Positions 1-5,350 of a DNA stretch of 6,370 nucleotides are shown piece after piece; within the stretch, counting starts at the first letter, position 1; each line of letters opens with the position of its first letter. The translations under genes and the position numbers were made by a program. The notes under the pieces are model-generated. The model saw only the letters and a program-made list of their open reading frames with translations, had not been told where the DNA came from and did not search any database. The stretch is from assembly GCA_945492685.1 (NCBI GenBank), contig CALYUZ010000048.1, positions 1 through 6,370 on the forward strand. The letters run 5' to 3'. Source of the DNA: an uncultured Methanomassiliicoccaceae archaeon (GTDB lineage Archaea > Thermoplasmatota > Thermoplasmata > Methanomassiliicoccales > Methanomethylophilaceae).

Positions 1-2200
1 TCTGCTCCCTCTCCCTGAGGCCGGCGGCGTTGGCGTTCCTCATCATGTCGTCGGCTGCACGGATCTCGTCGCGGACCTGTCTGAGCTTGGACCTGACATC
101 GTCCAGGGCCTCGGTGGCCTTCCTGAGCTTCTCACCGAGCTCGGCGAGCTTGTCCTCGGATGCGGCACCGAACTTCAGCATGTTCTGCTGACTGATGTTT
201 CCTCCAACCATCGCTCCGGATGCCTCGATGAGCTCTCCCTGCATGGTGACGATCCTGATCCCGCCCATGATGCGACGGGCGGTGTCCATGTCCTTGACCA
301 CGAGTGTGTCACCCAGCACGTACCAGAACGCGTTGTAGTACTTCTGATCGAAATCGATGAGGTCAATGGCATATCCCTCGGAGTCCTTGACGCTCATGAT
401 CGCCTTGGCCCTCGGCTTCCCTCCCATCATCTTGGTGAGCGGGAGGAACGTGACACGTCCGAGCCTCTCCTTCTTCAGATAGGCGATGGCATCCGCGGCG
501 ACCTGATCATCATCCACGACGACGGCCTGCATCTTCCCTCCGGCGGCGACGGACAGGGCGGTCTCGAATCCCTTGTCGACGGTGGCGAGCTCCTGGATTG
601 TCCCATGGATGCCGCGCATCTCACCTCTGTTCCTGAGGGACAGGATGGCCTCCACCGCGGCGCTTCCCCTGTTCACCCTGTCGGACACCTTCTTCTCGGC
701 CTGGAGGGCGTTGTATTCGGAATCGATCCTGCGGTACGCTGCGTTGAGCTCGGCCTCCTGCTTCTCCAGCTCGGCCTCCCTGCCCTTGGCCTCCAGGATC
801 TTGGCACCGTAGTCCTCGATGCTTGGCCCTGCGGCGGATTTGATCTGGTCCAGACTCCACTTGGCATCCTTGATCTCGAAATCGGTGTTCTGGAGCTTCT
901 CGTCGGTGACGGCGAAGGCATTGTGCGCCTCCTCCGATGCGGACTCCGCCTTGGCGAGCCTCCCCTGTGCGGTACGGAGCTCTGCGGAACAGGCGTCGAA
1001 ATCGGCCTCCACCTGCACCAGACGCTCCTGGAGCTCCTTGTGCTCCCCTCCCACCTGGGAGATGAGCTCTGAGACCTCCTTCTCCTCGGCCTCCTTCTCG
1101 GCCTTGGTGGCCTCGGCCTCAACGAGTTTGATGGTGATGTCGTCCTTGGACTGCCTGAGGTCGGTAATCTCGTTGTTGTTCTCCGCGATGGACTCCTCGA
1201 ACTTCTGCCTGAAGACCTCCTGCTCCTCCTTGTCGGATTCGGCAGTCTCCTTCCTGTCCTTCTTGGTGGCGAGGTCGATCTTCGCATCCTCGATCTTCTT
1301 CTTGAGCTCCCTGTACTCGGGACCGATCTTGGACGCGATCTCCTCCTCCTTGGAGCGGATCTCGGCCTCCTTCTGGCCCAATGCGGTCTGGAGCTCGCCC
1401 TTCTTTGCGATATCGGCCTCGATCTTGGACGCGAGCCTTTGGATCTGCTCGGACTGGGAGTTCAGCTTGGACTGCTCCATCTGCAGTCTCCTATGAGAGT
1501 GCTGCGCCTTGGCGATGTCAAGTGCGTTCCTGGCATCCAGGTACTTCCTGGCGTCCTCCCTCTCCTTCTCAAGCTTGGCCACCTGGACGGAAAGCTCCTC
1601 GGTGACGATGGTTATGCGGTCGAGGTTGGTCTCCGCCTCGGCCCTCTCAGAACGCGCCTTGTCTATGTCGGCATCGAAGCTGGCGATACCCGATATAGAG
1701 TCGAGGATGCGGCGCCTCTCGTTGTTCCCCATCTGGACGATGCGGGTGACGTCACCCTGCTGGACCAGGTTGTATCCGTCCGCGCTGATCCTCGCCTTCG
1801 TCAGAAGGCTGTCGAACTCGGACATGGTGGACTTGCGGTCATTGACGAAGAAGTATGAGCTGTAGTCCTGACCGTTGTCGGACATCTTGACGTAACGGGT
1901 GAGCCTGACGGTGTCGTCATCCCAGGGCATCAGCCTGTCGGTGTTGTCGAATACGAGGGAGACCTTGGTGTACGATGCCTTGTTCTTGGACTTCCCGCCG
2001 TCGAAAATGAGGTCGGTGAGCTTCCCCGCACGGACGGCCTTGGAACTCTTGGGTCCGAGCACGAATAGGATGGCATCTGTGATGTTGGACTTACCGGACC
2101 CGTTCGGACCGGTGACGGCGGTGTATCCCTCCATCAATGGGACCGTAAGCTTCCCGCCGAATGATTTGAAGTTCTCGAGCTCGACCTGTTTTAAGTACAC
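1..2200 (-). CDS. smc: Chromosome segregation protein SMC, N-terminal part (C-terminus beyond left edge)
   Basis: SMC is the ATP-driven, ring-forming coiled-coil protein that organises and segregates chromosomes, normally as a dimer with ScpA/ScpB-type partners. The frame opens at GTG 2200-2198 (MYLKQVELENFKSF...) and stays open to base 2, giving 733 codons of a family usually near 1,170-1,190 residues. Seen in order: N-terminal ATPase lobe with Walker A GPNGSGKS at residues 31-38; Q-loop region LVQQGDV with glutamines at about 147-148; a long charged heptad-like coiled coil, about 170-505; and the globular hinge, about 525-670, starting near GIHGTIQEL and ending in a glycine-rich GAMVGG. The returning coiled coil then starts. 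The signature motif and Walker B are beyond the window, so ATPase completeness cannot be judged. The GTG start is chosen because it gives the canonical SMC N-terminus and follows a GGGGGTG ribosome binding site. The gene lies downstream of the HAD gene but has its own 171-bp promoter-containing gap. Confidence 0.96.
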   Translation of the reverse strand, partial: MYLKQVELENFKSFGGKLTVPLMEGYTAVTGPNGSGKSNITDAILFVLGPKSSKAVRAGKLTDLIFDGGKSKNKASYTKVSLVFDNTDRLMPWDDDTVRLTRYVKMSDNGQDYSSYFFVNDRKSTMSEFDSLLTKARISADGYNLVQQGDVTRIVQMGNNERRRILDSISGIASFDADIDKARSERAEAETNLDRITIVTEELSVQVAKLEKEREDARKYLDARNALDIAKAQHSHRRLQMEQSKLNSQSEQIQRLASKIEADIAKKGELQTALGQKEAEIRSKEEEIASKIGPEYRELKKKIEDAKIDLATKKDRKETAESDKEEQEVFRQKFEESIAENNNEITDLRQSKDDITIKLVEAEATKAEKEAEEKEVSELISQVGGEHKELQERLVQVEADFDACSAELRTAQGRLAKAESASEEAHNAFAVTDEKLQNTDFEIKDAKWSLDQIKSAAGPSIEDYGAKILEAKGREAELEKQEAELNAAYRRIDSEYNALQAEKKVSDRVNRGSAAVEAILSLRNRGEMRGIHGTIQELATVDKGFETALSVAAGGKMQAVVVDDDQVAADAIAYLKKERLGRVTFLPLTKMMGGKPRAKAIMSVKDSEGYAIDLIDFDQKYYNAFWYVLGDTLVVKDMDTARRIMGGIRIVTMQGELIEASGAMVGGNISQQNMLKFGAASEDKLAELGEKLRKATEALDDVRSKLRQVRDEIRAADDMMRNANAAGLREREQ

Positions 2201-2204
2201 ACTA

Positions 2205-2219
2205 CACCCCCGACGGGGG
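2205..2219 (-). promoter_or_regulatory. smc ribosome binding site inside a small GC hairpin
   Basis: On the minus strand, GGGGGTG at 2211-2205 lies 4 bases before the GTG start of smc. It can pair with the archaeal 16S 3' end (CACCUCC), allowing one G-U pair. Just upstream, CCCCC at 2219-2215 is perfectly complementary to the GGGGG of this site across a 3-base GTC loop. The leader can therefore fold a 5-bp GC stem that hides most of the ribosome binding site. A GGGG run at 2239-2236 could compete for the same C run. The sequence and complementarity are seen; a regulatory effect is inferred. Confidence 0.55.
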
Positions 2220-2302
2220 ATCCGGACCGGCATGGCCCCTTGCATCCCATACCGCACATGTTAGGTCAGGGCACGTTCCCTTCACGCGCGCCCGCATATG
2301 CG

Positions 2303-2336
2303 ATATAAAAAGTATCGCGCACGCGATATATAAAAA
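2303..2336 (-). promoter_or_regulatory. Probable smc promoter with two tandem TATA-like boxes
   Basis: The minus strand has TTTTTATATAT at 2336-2326 and ACTTTTTATAT at 2313-2303, both good archaeal TATA-box candidates, 23 bases apart and in the same orientation. Starts about 25 bases downstream would give leaders of roughly 105 and 80 bases before the smc start at 2200. GCGATA (plus strand) or its complement occurs at 2300-2305, 2313-2318 and 2323-2328. The last two form a 16-bp inverted repeat with 7-bp arms (2313-2319 and 2322-2328) between the boxes. The upstream box is 36 bases past the HAD stop codon, and its T run may also help terminate the carS-to-HAD operon transcript. Confidence 0.6.
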
Positions 2337-2371
2337 GATTTGGAGAAACAAAGGGTGTGAAGGGGTTTCGG

Positions 2372-3142
2372 TCACTCCAGCCGGGAAGGTATGTCCGCCA
2401 CCGAGGCCAGCACATGTGTGGGTCTGATATCGGACACCTTGAGATCGTCCTCGGACGTCTCTCCGGTGAGGACCAATATGGATGCGGTTCCGGCACGGAC
2501 GGCCATCTCGATATCCGTGTACAGACGGTCGCCGACCATCACCGTCTCCGATGGGTCGACACCCATCTCCCTGGCGGCCATGTCCAGCATGAGACCGTTA
2601 GGCTTCCCTATTACCACGGCCTTCTTGTCGCACATCTGCTCGAACATCCTGATGAAAGGACCTATGTCGATGTCGTAAGCATCCTCTGTGGGACACAGGT
2701 CGTCGGGATGTGTGGCGATGAGCTCGGCGCCCTTCACCAGGAAGCGGTACGCGTTGTTGATCTTCTCATAGGTGATCGTCTTGTCGAAGGTCAGGAGGAC
2801 GATATCCGGATCCGTGTCGACCACGTTTACACCCGCGGCCCTCATCTCCTCCACGACATCCGGTGATGCAACTGGATACACCCTCTTCCCGGCACGTTCG
2901 GAAAGAACGAACCTGGTGGTGGCTATCGCGGACGTGAGGACATTGCCGATGTCCACGTGGAAACCCATGCGGACCAGCTTCTGATAGTAGAAGTCCCTGG
3001 CACGGGACGAGTTGTTGGTGAGGAACACGAACGGTATGCCCCTGGACTTGAGGTCGTCGATGAACTCTATCGCCCCTGGTATGAGGTTCCCGCCCTTGTA
3101 GACGGTACCGTCCATGTCGATCATGAATCCGCTGTACTTCAC
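2372..3142 (-). CDS. NagD-like HAD-superfamily phosphatase (subclass IIA)
   Basis: A 256-residue haloacid dehalogenase-type hydrolase, probably a cytosolic phosphomonoesterase acting on a small phosphorylated metabolite such as a nucleotide, sugar phosphate or phosphoglycolate. All four HAD motifs are visible: DMDGT at 9-13 (nucleophile D9, acid/base D11), LTNNSS at 41-46, the motif III lysine in IGKPN at K180, and VGDRLYTD at 203-210 with metal-binding D205 and D210. Length and the order of core and C2-type cap fit the NagD/4-nitrophenylphosphatase group. It starts at GTG 3142-3140; the next in-frame ATG would leave too little before the catalytic aspartate. The start overlaps the stop of the upstream glycosylase gene as GTGA and has a strong GGAGGA ribosome binding site. 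It is the last gene of the carS operon. The substrate cannot be read from sequence. E. coli NagD prefers UMP/GMP, which would suit the pyrE neighbourhood, but this is inference. Confidence 0.9.
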   Translation of the reverse strand: MKYSGFMIDMDGTVYKGGNLIPGAIEFIDDLKSRGIPFVFLTNNSSRARDFYYQKLVRMGFHVDIGNVLTSAIATTRFVLSERAGKRVYPVASPDVVEEMRAAGVNVVDTDPDIVLLTFDKTITYEKINNAYRFLVKGAELIATHPDDLCPTEDAYDIDIGPFIRMFEQMCDKKAVVIGKPNGLMLDMAAREMGVDPSETVMVGDRLYTDIEMAVRAGTASILVLTGETSEDDLKVSDIRPTHVLASVADIPSRLE

Positions 3143-3669
3143 AGATAATCCTCCGCTATGATGCCGATCGTGCGCCTGAGCTCCGCCCTGGAGACCTTGT
3201 TGTATATGGTCGCGGCCGGGTGATAGGTAGGGATGAAGGGTACATCCCTGTCGCCCACCCTTATCGTGGTGGGGACATTGACGATCTCCGCCATCTTCCC
3301 CTCGTATCCCATGAGGTCCCTGCAGGCGGACTTCCCCAACCCAACGACGAGACGTGCGTCATGGAGCTCCGACTCCAGGAAGGGACGGCAGGCCGCCATC
3401 TCCTCATGGGTGGGGTCCCTGTTCCCGGGGGGCCTGCACTTCACCGTGTTGGTGATCAGGATGGATCTCCTGTCGATTCCCGCATCCTCCAGCATCCCGT
3501 CGAGGATCTTCCCGGAGCGGCCCACGAATGGCCTCCCCTCGAGATCCTCGTTCTCCCCGGGAGCCTCCCCCACCAGGATGATGCCCGATGACGGATCCCC
3601 GTCGGGAAGGACGATGTTGGTGCGACCCGCACAGAGACCGCACAGGCTGCAATCGGCCTCGGGCCTCAT
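3139..3669 (-). CDS. Uracil-DNA glycosylase, family 4 (iron-sulfur type)
   Basis: This enzyme excises uracil arising from cytosine deamination or dUTP misincorporation and so starts base-excision repair. The 176-residue length is typical of family 4 (UDGa). Visible marks are the motif A region VGEAPGENED at 33-42, the phosphate-side segment GRPFVGRSGKIL at 45-56, and the YHPAA motif at 149-153 with catalytic-site H150. The [4Fe-4S] ligands fit C7-x2-C10, C78 and C94 (15 residues between the last two). This assignment assumes the usual spacing from the second cysteine to the GRT motif, here R16. C13 is then an additional cysteine beside the cluster. The start ATG 3669-3667 overlaps the pyrE stop as ATGA, and an in-frame TGA lies just upstream, so no earlier start exists. 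The purine-rich AGAGGAG directly before the ATG is too close for a normal ribosome binding site, so translation is probably coupled to pyrE. The 3' end overlaps the HAD start. Confidence 0.94.
   Translation of the reverse strand: MRPEADCSLCGLCAGRTNIVLPDGDPSSGIILVGEAPGENEDLEGRPFVGRSGKILDGMLEDAGIDRRSILITNTVKCRPPGNRDPTHEEMAACRPFLESELHDARLVVGLGKSACRDLMGYEGKMAEIVNVPTTIRVGDRDVPFIPTYHPAATIYNKVSRAELRRTIGIIAEDYL
3149..3154 (-). promoter_or_regulatory. Ribosome binding site deciding the GTG start of the HAD gene
   Basis: GGAGGA on the minus strand, six bases before GTG 3142, is the strongest Shine-Dalgarno match in the window. It lies within the last codons of the upstream glycosylase gene. Besides translational coupling, this site supports the GTG rather than a later ATG as the start and could allow independent initiation. 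Confidence 0.7.
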
Positions 3670-4199
3670 CTCCTCTCACTGACGAGCTCGGATGCCTTGA
3701 CCAGGGGGTTGAACGCGACGCCGATCTCGGCGAGGTTCTCCCTTCCGCCTCCCTCACGGTCGATGACGGAGATCACGTTGGTGACCTCTGCACCGTTCTC
3801 GCGGAGGGTCTGGATGGCCTTGATGCTGGATCCGGCGGTGGTGATAACATCCTCCACCACCAGGACCTTGTCCCCGGGGTTGAGGTCTCCCTCGATCAGC
3901 TTTCCGGTACCGTGGTCCTTCTTCTCCTTCCTGATCATGACGTAGGGGATGCCTGTCGCCAGAGACAGGGCGGCTGCCAGAGGCACGGATCCGAGGACGA
4001 CGCCCGCGATCCTGTCGGGACGGATGTTCTCGATCTGCATCTTCTCGGCCATGAGCTGGGAGATGAGATACAGCACCTTGGGGTTGGTGCTTGCCTTCTT
4101 GATGTCTATGTAGTAGTCGCTCTTGGCACCGGATGCCAGTGTGAACTCGCCGAACTGCAGCGCACCGCAGTCGGTCAACGCGTTGGAAAGATCGCTCAT
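3666..4199 (-). CDS. pyrE: Orotate phosphoribosyltransferase
   Basis: PyrE condenses orotate with phosphoribosyl pyrophosphate to give orotidine 5'-phosphate, the penultimate step of UMP synthesis in the cytosol. The 177-residue protein shows the family order: orotate/ribose-side segment FTLASGAKSDYYIDIKKAS at 19-37, the flexible catalytic loop RKEKKDHGTGKLIEG at 90-104, and the PRPP-binding signature VLVVEDVITTAGSS at 112-125 with its paired acidic residues. Its length is normal for compact archaeal PyrE. ATG 4199-4197 is preferred because GGTGAT lies about the same distance upstream as the GGTG sites of other genes here. GTG 4208 is an alternative; it adds three residues and overlaps the carS stop as GTGA. 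The frame is open much further upstream, but that part is a shadow of carS. The 3' end overlaps the uracil-DNA glycosylase start as ATGA. Confidence 0.95.
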   Translation of the reverse strand: MSDLSNALTDCGALQFGEFTLASGAKSDYYIDIKKASTNPKVLYLISQLMAEKMQIENIRPDRIAGVVLGSVPLAAALSLATGIPYVMIRKEKKDHGTGKLIEGDLNPGDKVLVVEDVITTAGSSIKAIQTLRENGAEVTNVISVIDREGGGRENLAEIGVAFNPLVKASELVSERR

Positions 4200-4203
4200 G
4201 TGA

Positions 4204-4209
4204 ATCACC
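4204..4209 (-). promoter_or_regulatory. pyrE ribosome binding site overlapping the carS stop codon
   Basis: GGTGAT on the minus strand is complementary to the AUCACC part of the archaeal 16S 3' end and precedes ATG 4199 by four bases. Its TGA (4207-4205) is the carS stop codon, so ribosomes finishing carS sit on this site. A second GGAG lies about five bases before the alternative GTG 4208, which keeps the exact pyrE start slightly open. Confidence 0.5.
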
Positions 4210-4777
4210 AGGGCTCCTTCTTGAGGCCCATCTTGTATCCCACGATGTTCACCAGACGGTGTATGGCGAACATTATGATGATTATGAACAGCAGGGCGGC
4301 GATGTGCCAACCCTCGATGTAGGTGGCGTATATCCAATCGAAATGGAACAGGGCGGTCACGCAGAACGCACCGATCACGAAGTCGTACTGGTCCAAGATG
4401 GGGGCCTTCTGTCCCCTCTCCATGCCGAGCCTCCTCTTGATGAACGCTCCGCATAGGTCTCCCAGGACGGCACCGAACGAAAGACACGCCAATATACTGA
4501 CATTGTCCCAGAACGGTCCGTAACCCCAATAATCGATCGGATCCCAGATCGATGCGATCAGGATCATGATCAATCCGACGGCGATACCGCTGAACGCGCC
4601 TCCGAAGAAGCCCCTCCATGATTTGCCGTCACCGAATATCCTCTTGCCCCTCCAGGTTTTTCCGAAATCTATCTTGGTCTTCCCTCCGAACACGACAGCG
4701 GCGGAATTGGGGACCATAGCCGGCAGGAAGAGCCAGAGACCGGTTATCATGATCACGATGACCTCAATCACATCCAT
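4205..4777 (-). CDS. carS: CDP-archaeol synthase (CTP:2,3-di-O-geranylgeranylglyceryl-phosphate cytidylyltransferase)
   Basis: CarS activates unsaturated archaetidic acid with CTP to form CDP-archaeol, the branch point for polar head-group attachment in archaeal ether lipids. It is the archaeal counterpart of CdsA and acts in the membrane. The 190-residue protein has about five hydrophobic segments (near 4-22, 57-77, 93-110, 132-148 and 155-172). Family marks include GKTWRGKRIFGDGKSWRGFFGG at 39-60 (written here as two pieces: GKTWRGKRIFGD and GKSWRGFFGG), GDLCGAFIKRRLGMERGQ at 106-123, the acidic ILDQYDFVIGA at 127-137, and the C-terminal HRLVNIVGY...GLKKEPW at 173-190. Length and order match the family with nothing missing. 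ATG 4777 is preceded by AAGGTG five bases upstream. It is the first gene of the operon with pyrE, the uracil-DNA glycosylase and the HAD phosphatase, and is divergent from nob1. Confidence 0.95.
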   Translation of the reverse strand: MDVIEVIVIMITGLWLFLPAMVPNSAAVVFGGKTKIDFGKTWRGKRIFGDGKSWRGFFGGAFSGIAVGLIMILIASIWDPIDYWGYGPFWDNVSILACLSFGAVLGDLCGAFIKRRLGMERGQKAPILDQYDFVIGAFCVTALFHFDWIYATYIEGWHIAALLFIIIIMFAIHRLVNIVGYKMGLKKEPW

Positions 4778-4782
4778 GGATG

Positions 4783-4819
4783 CACCTTGTCTCTTTGGAA
4801 TGCGGACAAGATGTATAAC
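4783..4819 (-). promoter_or_regulatory. carS operon promoter and ribosome binding site
   Basis: On the minus strand, GTTATACAT at 4819-4811 resembles an archaeal TATA box. A start about 25 bases downstream falls near 4790, giving a leader of only about 12 bases, which holds the AAGGTG ribosome binding site (4788-4783). The region is part of the 85-bp divergent gap shared with nob1, so both directions may be read from overlapping promoter DNA. Confidence 0.45.
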
Positions 4820-4833
4820 GTTGGCGGAGTCCC

Positions 4834-4841
4834 TTATCTAT
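4834..4841 (+). promoter_or_regulatory. Candidate nob1 TATA box placing transcription start close to the ATG
   Basis: TTATCTAT on the plus strand is centred about 25 bases before the nob1 ATG at 4863, the usual TATA-to-start distance in Archaea. No convincing Shine-Dalgarno sequence lies just before that ATG. Together these suggest a leaderless or nearly leaderless nob1 mRNA. The box is an imperfect match, and GTATAA at 4813-4818 is an alternative that would give a longer leader. Confidence 0.4.
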
Positions 4842-4862
4842 GTCCAAGGACATCACCGTCTC

Positions 4863-5321
4863 ATGTTGGTACTTGACAGCTCCGCTTTCTTCTCGATGGA
4901 TGCGCTTCCCGAGGAGGACCACGTGTGTCCTCCCGGTGTGATAAGGGAGCTGGAGAAGTACGAGGACCCGCGCCTCGCCCTCTGGGGCGACATGGTCCAC
5001 GTCTCAGACTGCTCCAAGGAGTCCATGGATAGGGTCACAGAGGCCGCCAGGAAGAGCGGGGACCTCGGAAGACTGTCCCCCGTGGACATGACCGTCCTGG
5101 CCCTGGCATTGGACGTCCAGGGCACCATATGGTCGGATGACTACTCCATACAGAACGTGGCCCGCATCATGGGCATAGGGTTCAAGCCCATAGGCATGAA
5201 GGGCATAGAGAAGGTCGTCAAGTGGAACTACAAATGCCTGGGATGCGGCAAATGGTTCAAGGAGAAGATGCCGGAATGTCCGATCTGCGGTTCGGGGATG
5301 AAGGCCTGCAGGAAGAAGTGA
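4863..5321 (+). CDS. nob1: Ribosome maturation endonuclease Nob1 (PIN domain plus zinc ribbon)
   Basis: Nob1 cleaves the 3' end of pre-16S rRNA during late small-subunit assembly. The 152-residue protein has an N-terminal PIN nuclease domain (about 1-115) and a C-terminal zinc ribbon. Likely metal-binding acids are D5 in VLDSSAFF, E29, D75 in LSPVDMTVLALA and D92/D93 in WSDDYSIQNVA. The last element is characteristic of archaeal Nob1. The ribbon is C125-x2-C128 and C139-x2-C142, in KCLGCGKW and ECPICGSG. Length is normal for the archaeal protein, which lacks the eukaryotic extensions. ATG 4863-4865 gives the canonical start MLVLDSS; the same frame is open back to 4566, but that part overlaps carS on the other strand and does not resemble Nob1. 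It is a single plus-strand gene, divergent from carS and convergent with the reductase, whose stop codon abuts its own. Confidence 0.94.
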   Translation: MLVLDSSAFFSMDALPEEDHVCPPGVIRELEKYEDPRLALWGDMVHVSDCSKESMDRVTEAARKSGDLGRLSPVDMTVLALALDVQGTIWSDDYSIQNVARIMGIGFKPIGMKGIEKVVKWNYKCLGCGKWFKEKMPECPICGSGMKACRKK

Positions 5322-5350
5322 TCAGGGGAAGATGCGCTTGCACCTGATCA
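5319..5350. repeat. Perfect 8-bp inverted repeat spanning the convergent nob1/reductase stop codons
   Basis: TGATCAGG at 5319-5326 and CCTGATCA at 5343-5350 are exact reverse complements separated by 16 bases, and each contains the palindrome TGATCA. The left arm comprises the nob1 stop codon, the complement of the reductase stop codon and two more bases. Either transcript could fold this stem-loop at its 3' end. It could mark or protect 3' ends or aid termination, but there is no long T run after it on either strand, so a classical terminator is not shown. Confidence 0.5.

Noticed and set aside
573..2264. Several plus-strand open frames of 79-225 codons running antisense to smc
   Set aside because: They lie wholly opposite a clear SMC coding frame, have low-complexity Leu/Ser/Arg-rich translations and show no recognisable motif. 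Long antisense frames are expected opposite GC-rich, Glu/Lys-rich coiled-coil sequence.
2269..2280. Imperfect palindrome GGGCACGTTCCC near the predicted smc transcription start
   Set aside because: One symmetric base pair mismatches and a single copy in GC-rich DNA is easily a chance match, so I do not call it an operator.
3588..4322. 244-codon plus-strand open frame opposite pyrE and the start of the glycosylase gene
   Set aside because: It is antisense to well-identified genes, and its Asp/Gly/Leu/His-rich translation has no domain signature. It is a frame shadow.
4200..4619. 140-codon in-frame upstream extension of pyrE
   Set aside because: It overlaps carS in another frame of the same strand and has an Arg/His-rich shadow composition. 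PyrE similarity starts at 4199, or at most three codons earlier at GTG 4208.
4566..4862. 99-codon in-frame upstream extension of nob1
   Set aside because: It overlaps carS on the opposite strand, and its translation does not resemble Nob1. The canonical N-terminus MLVLDSS starts at 4863.
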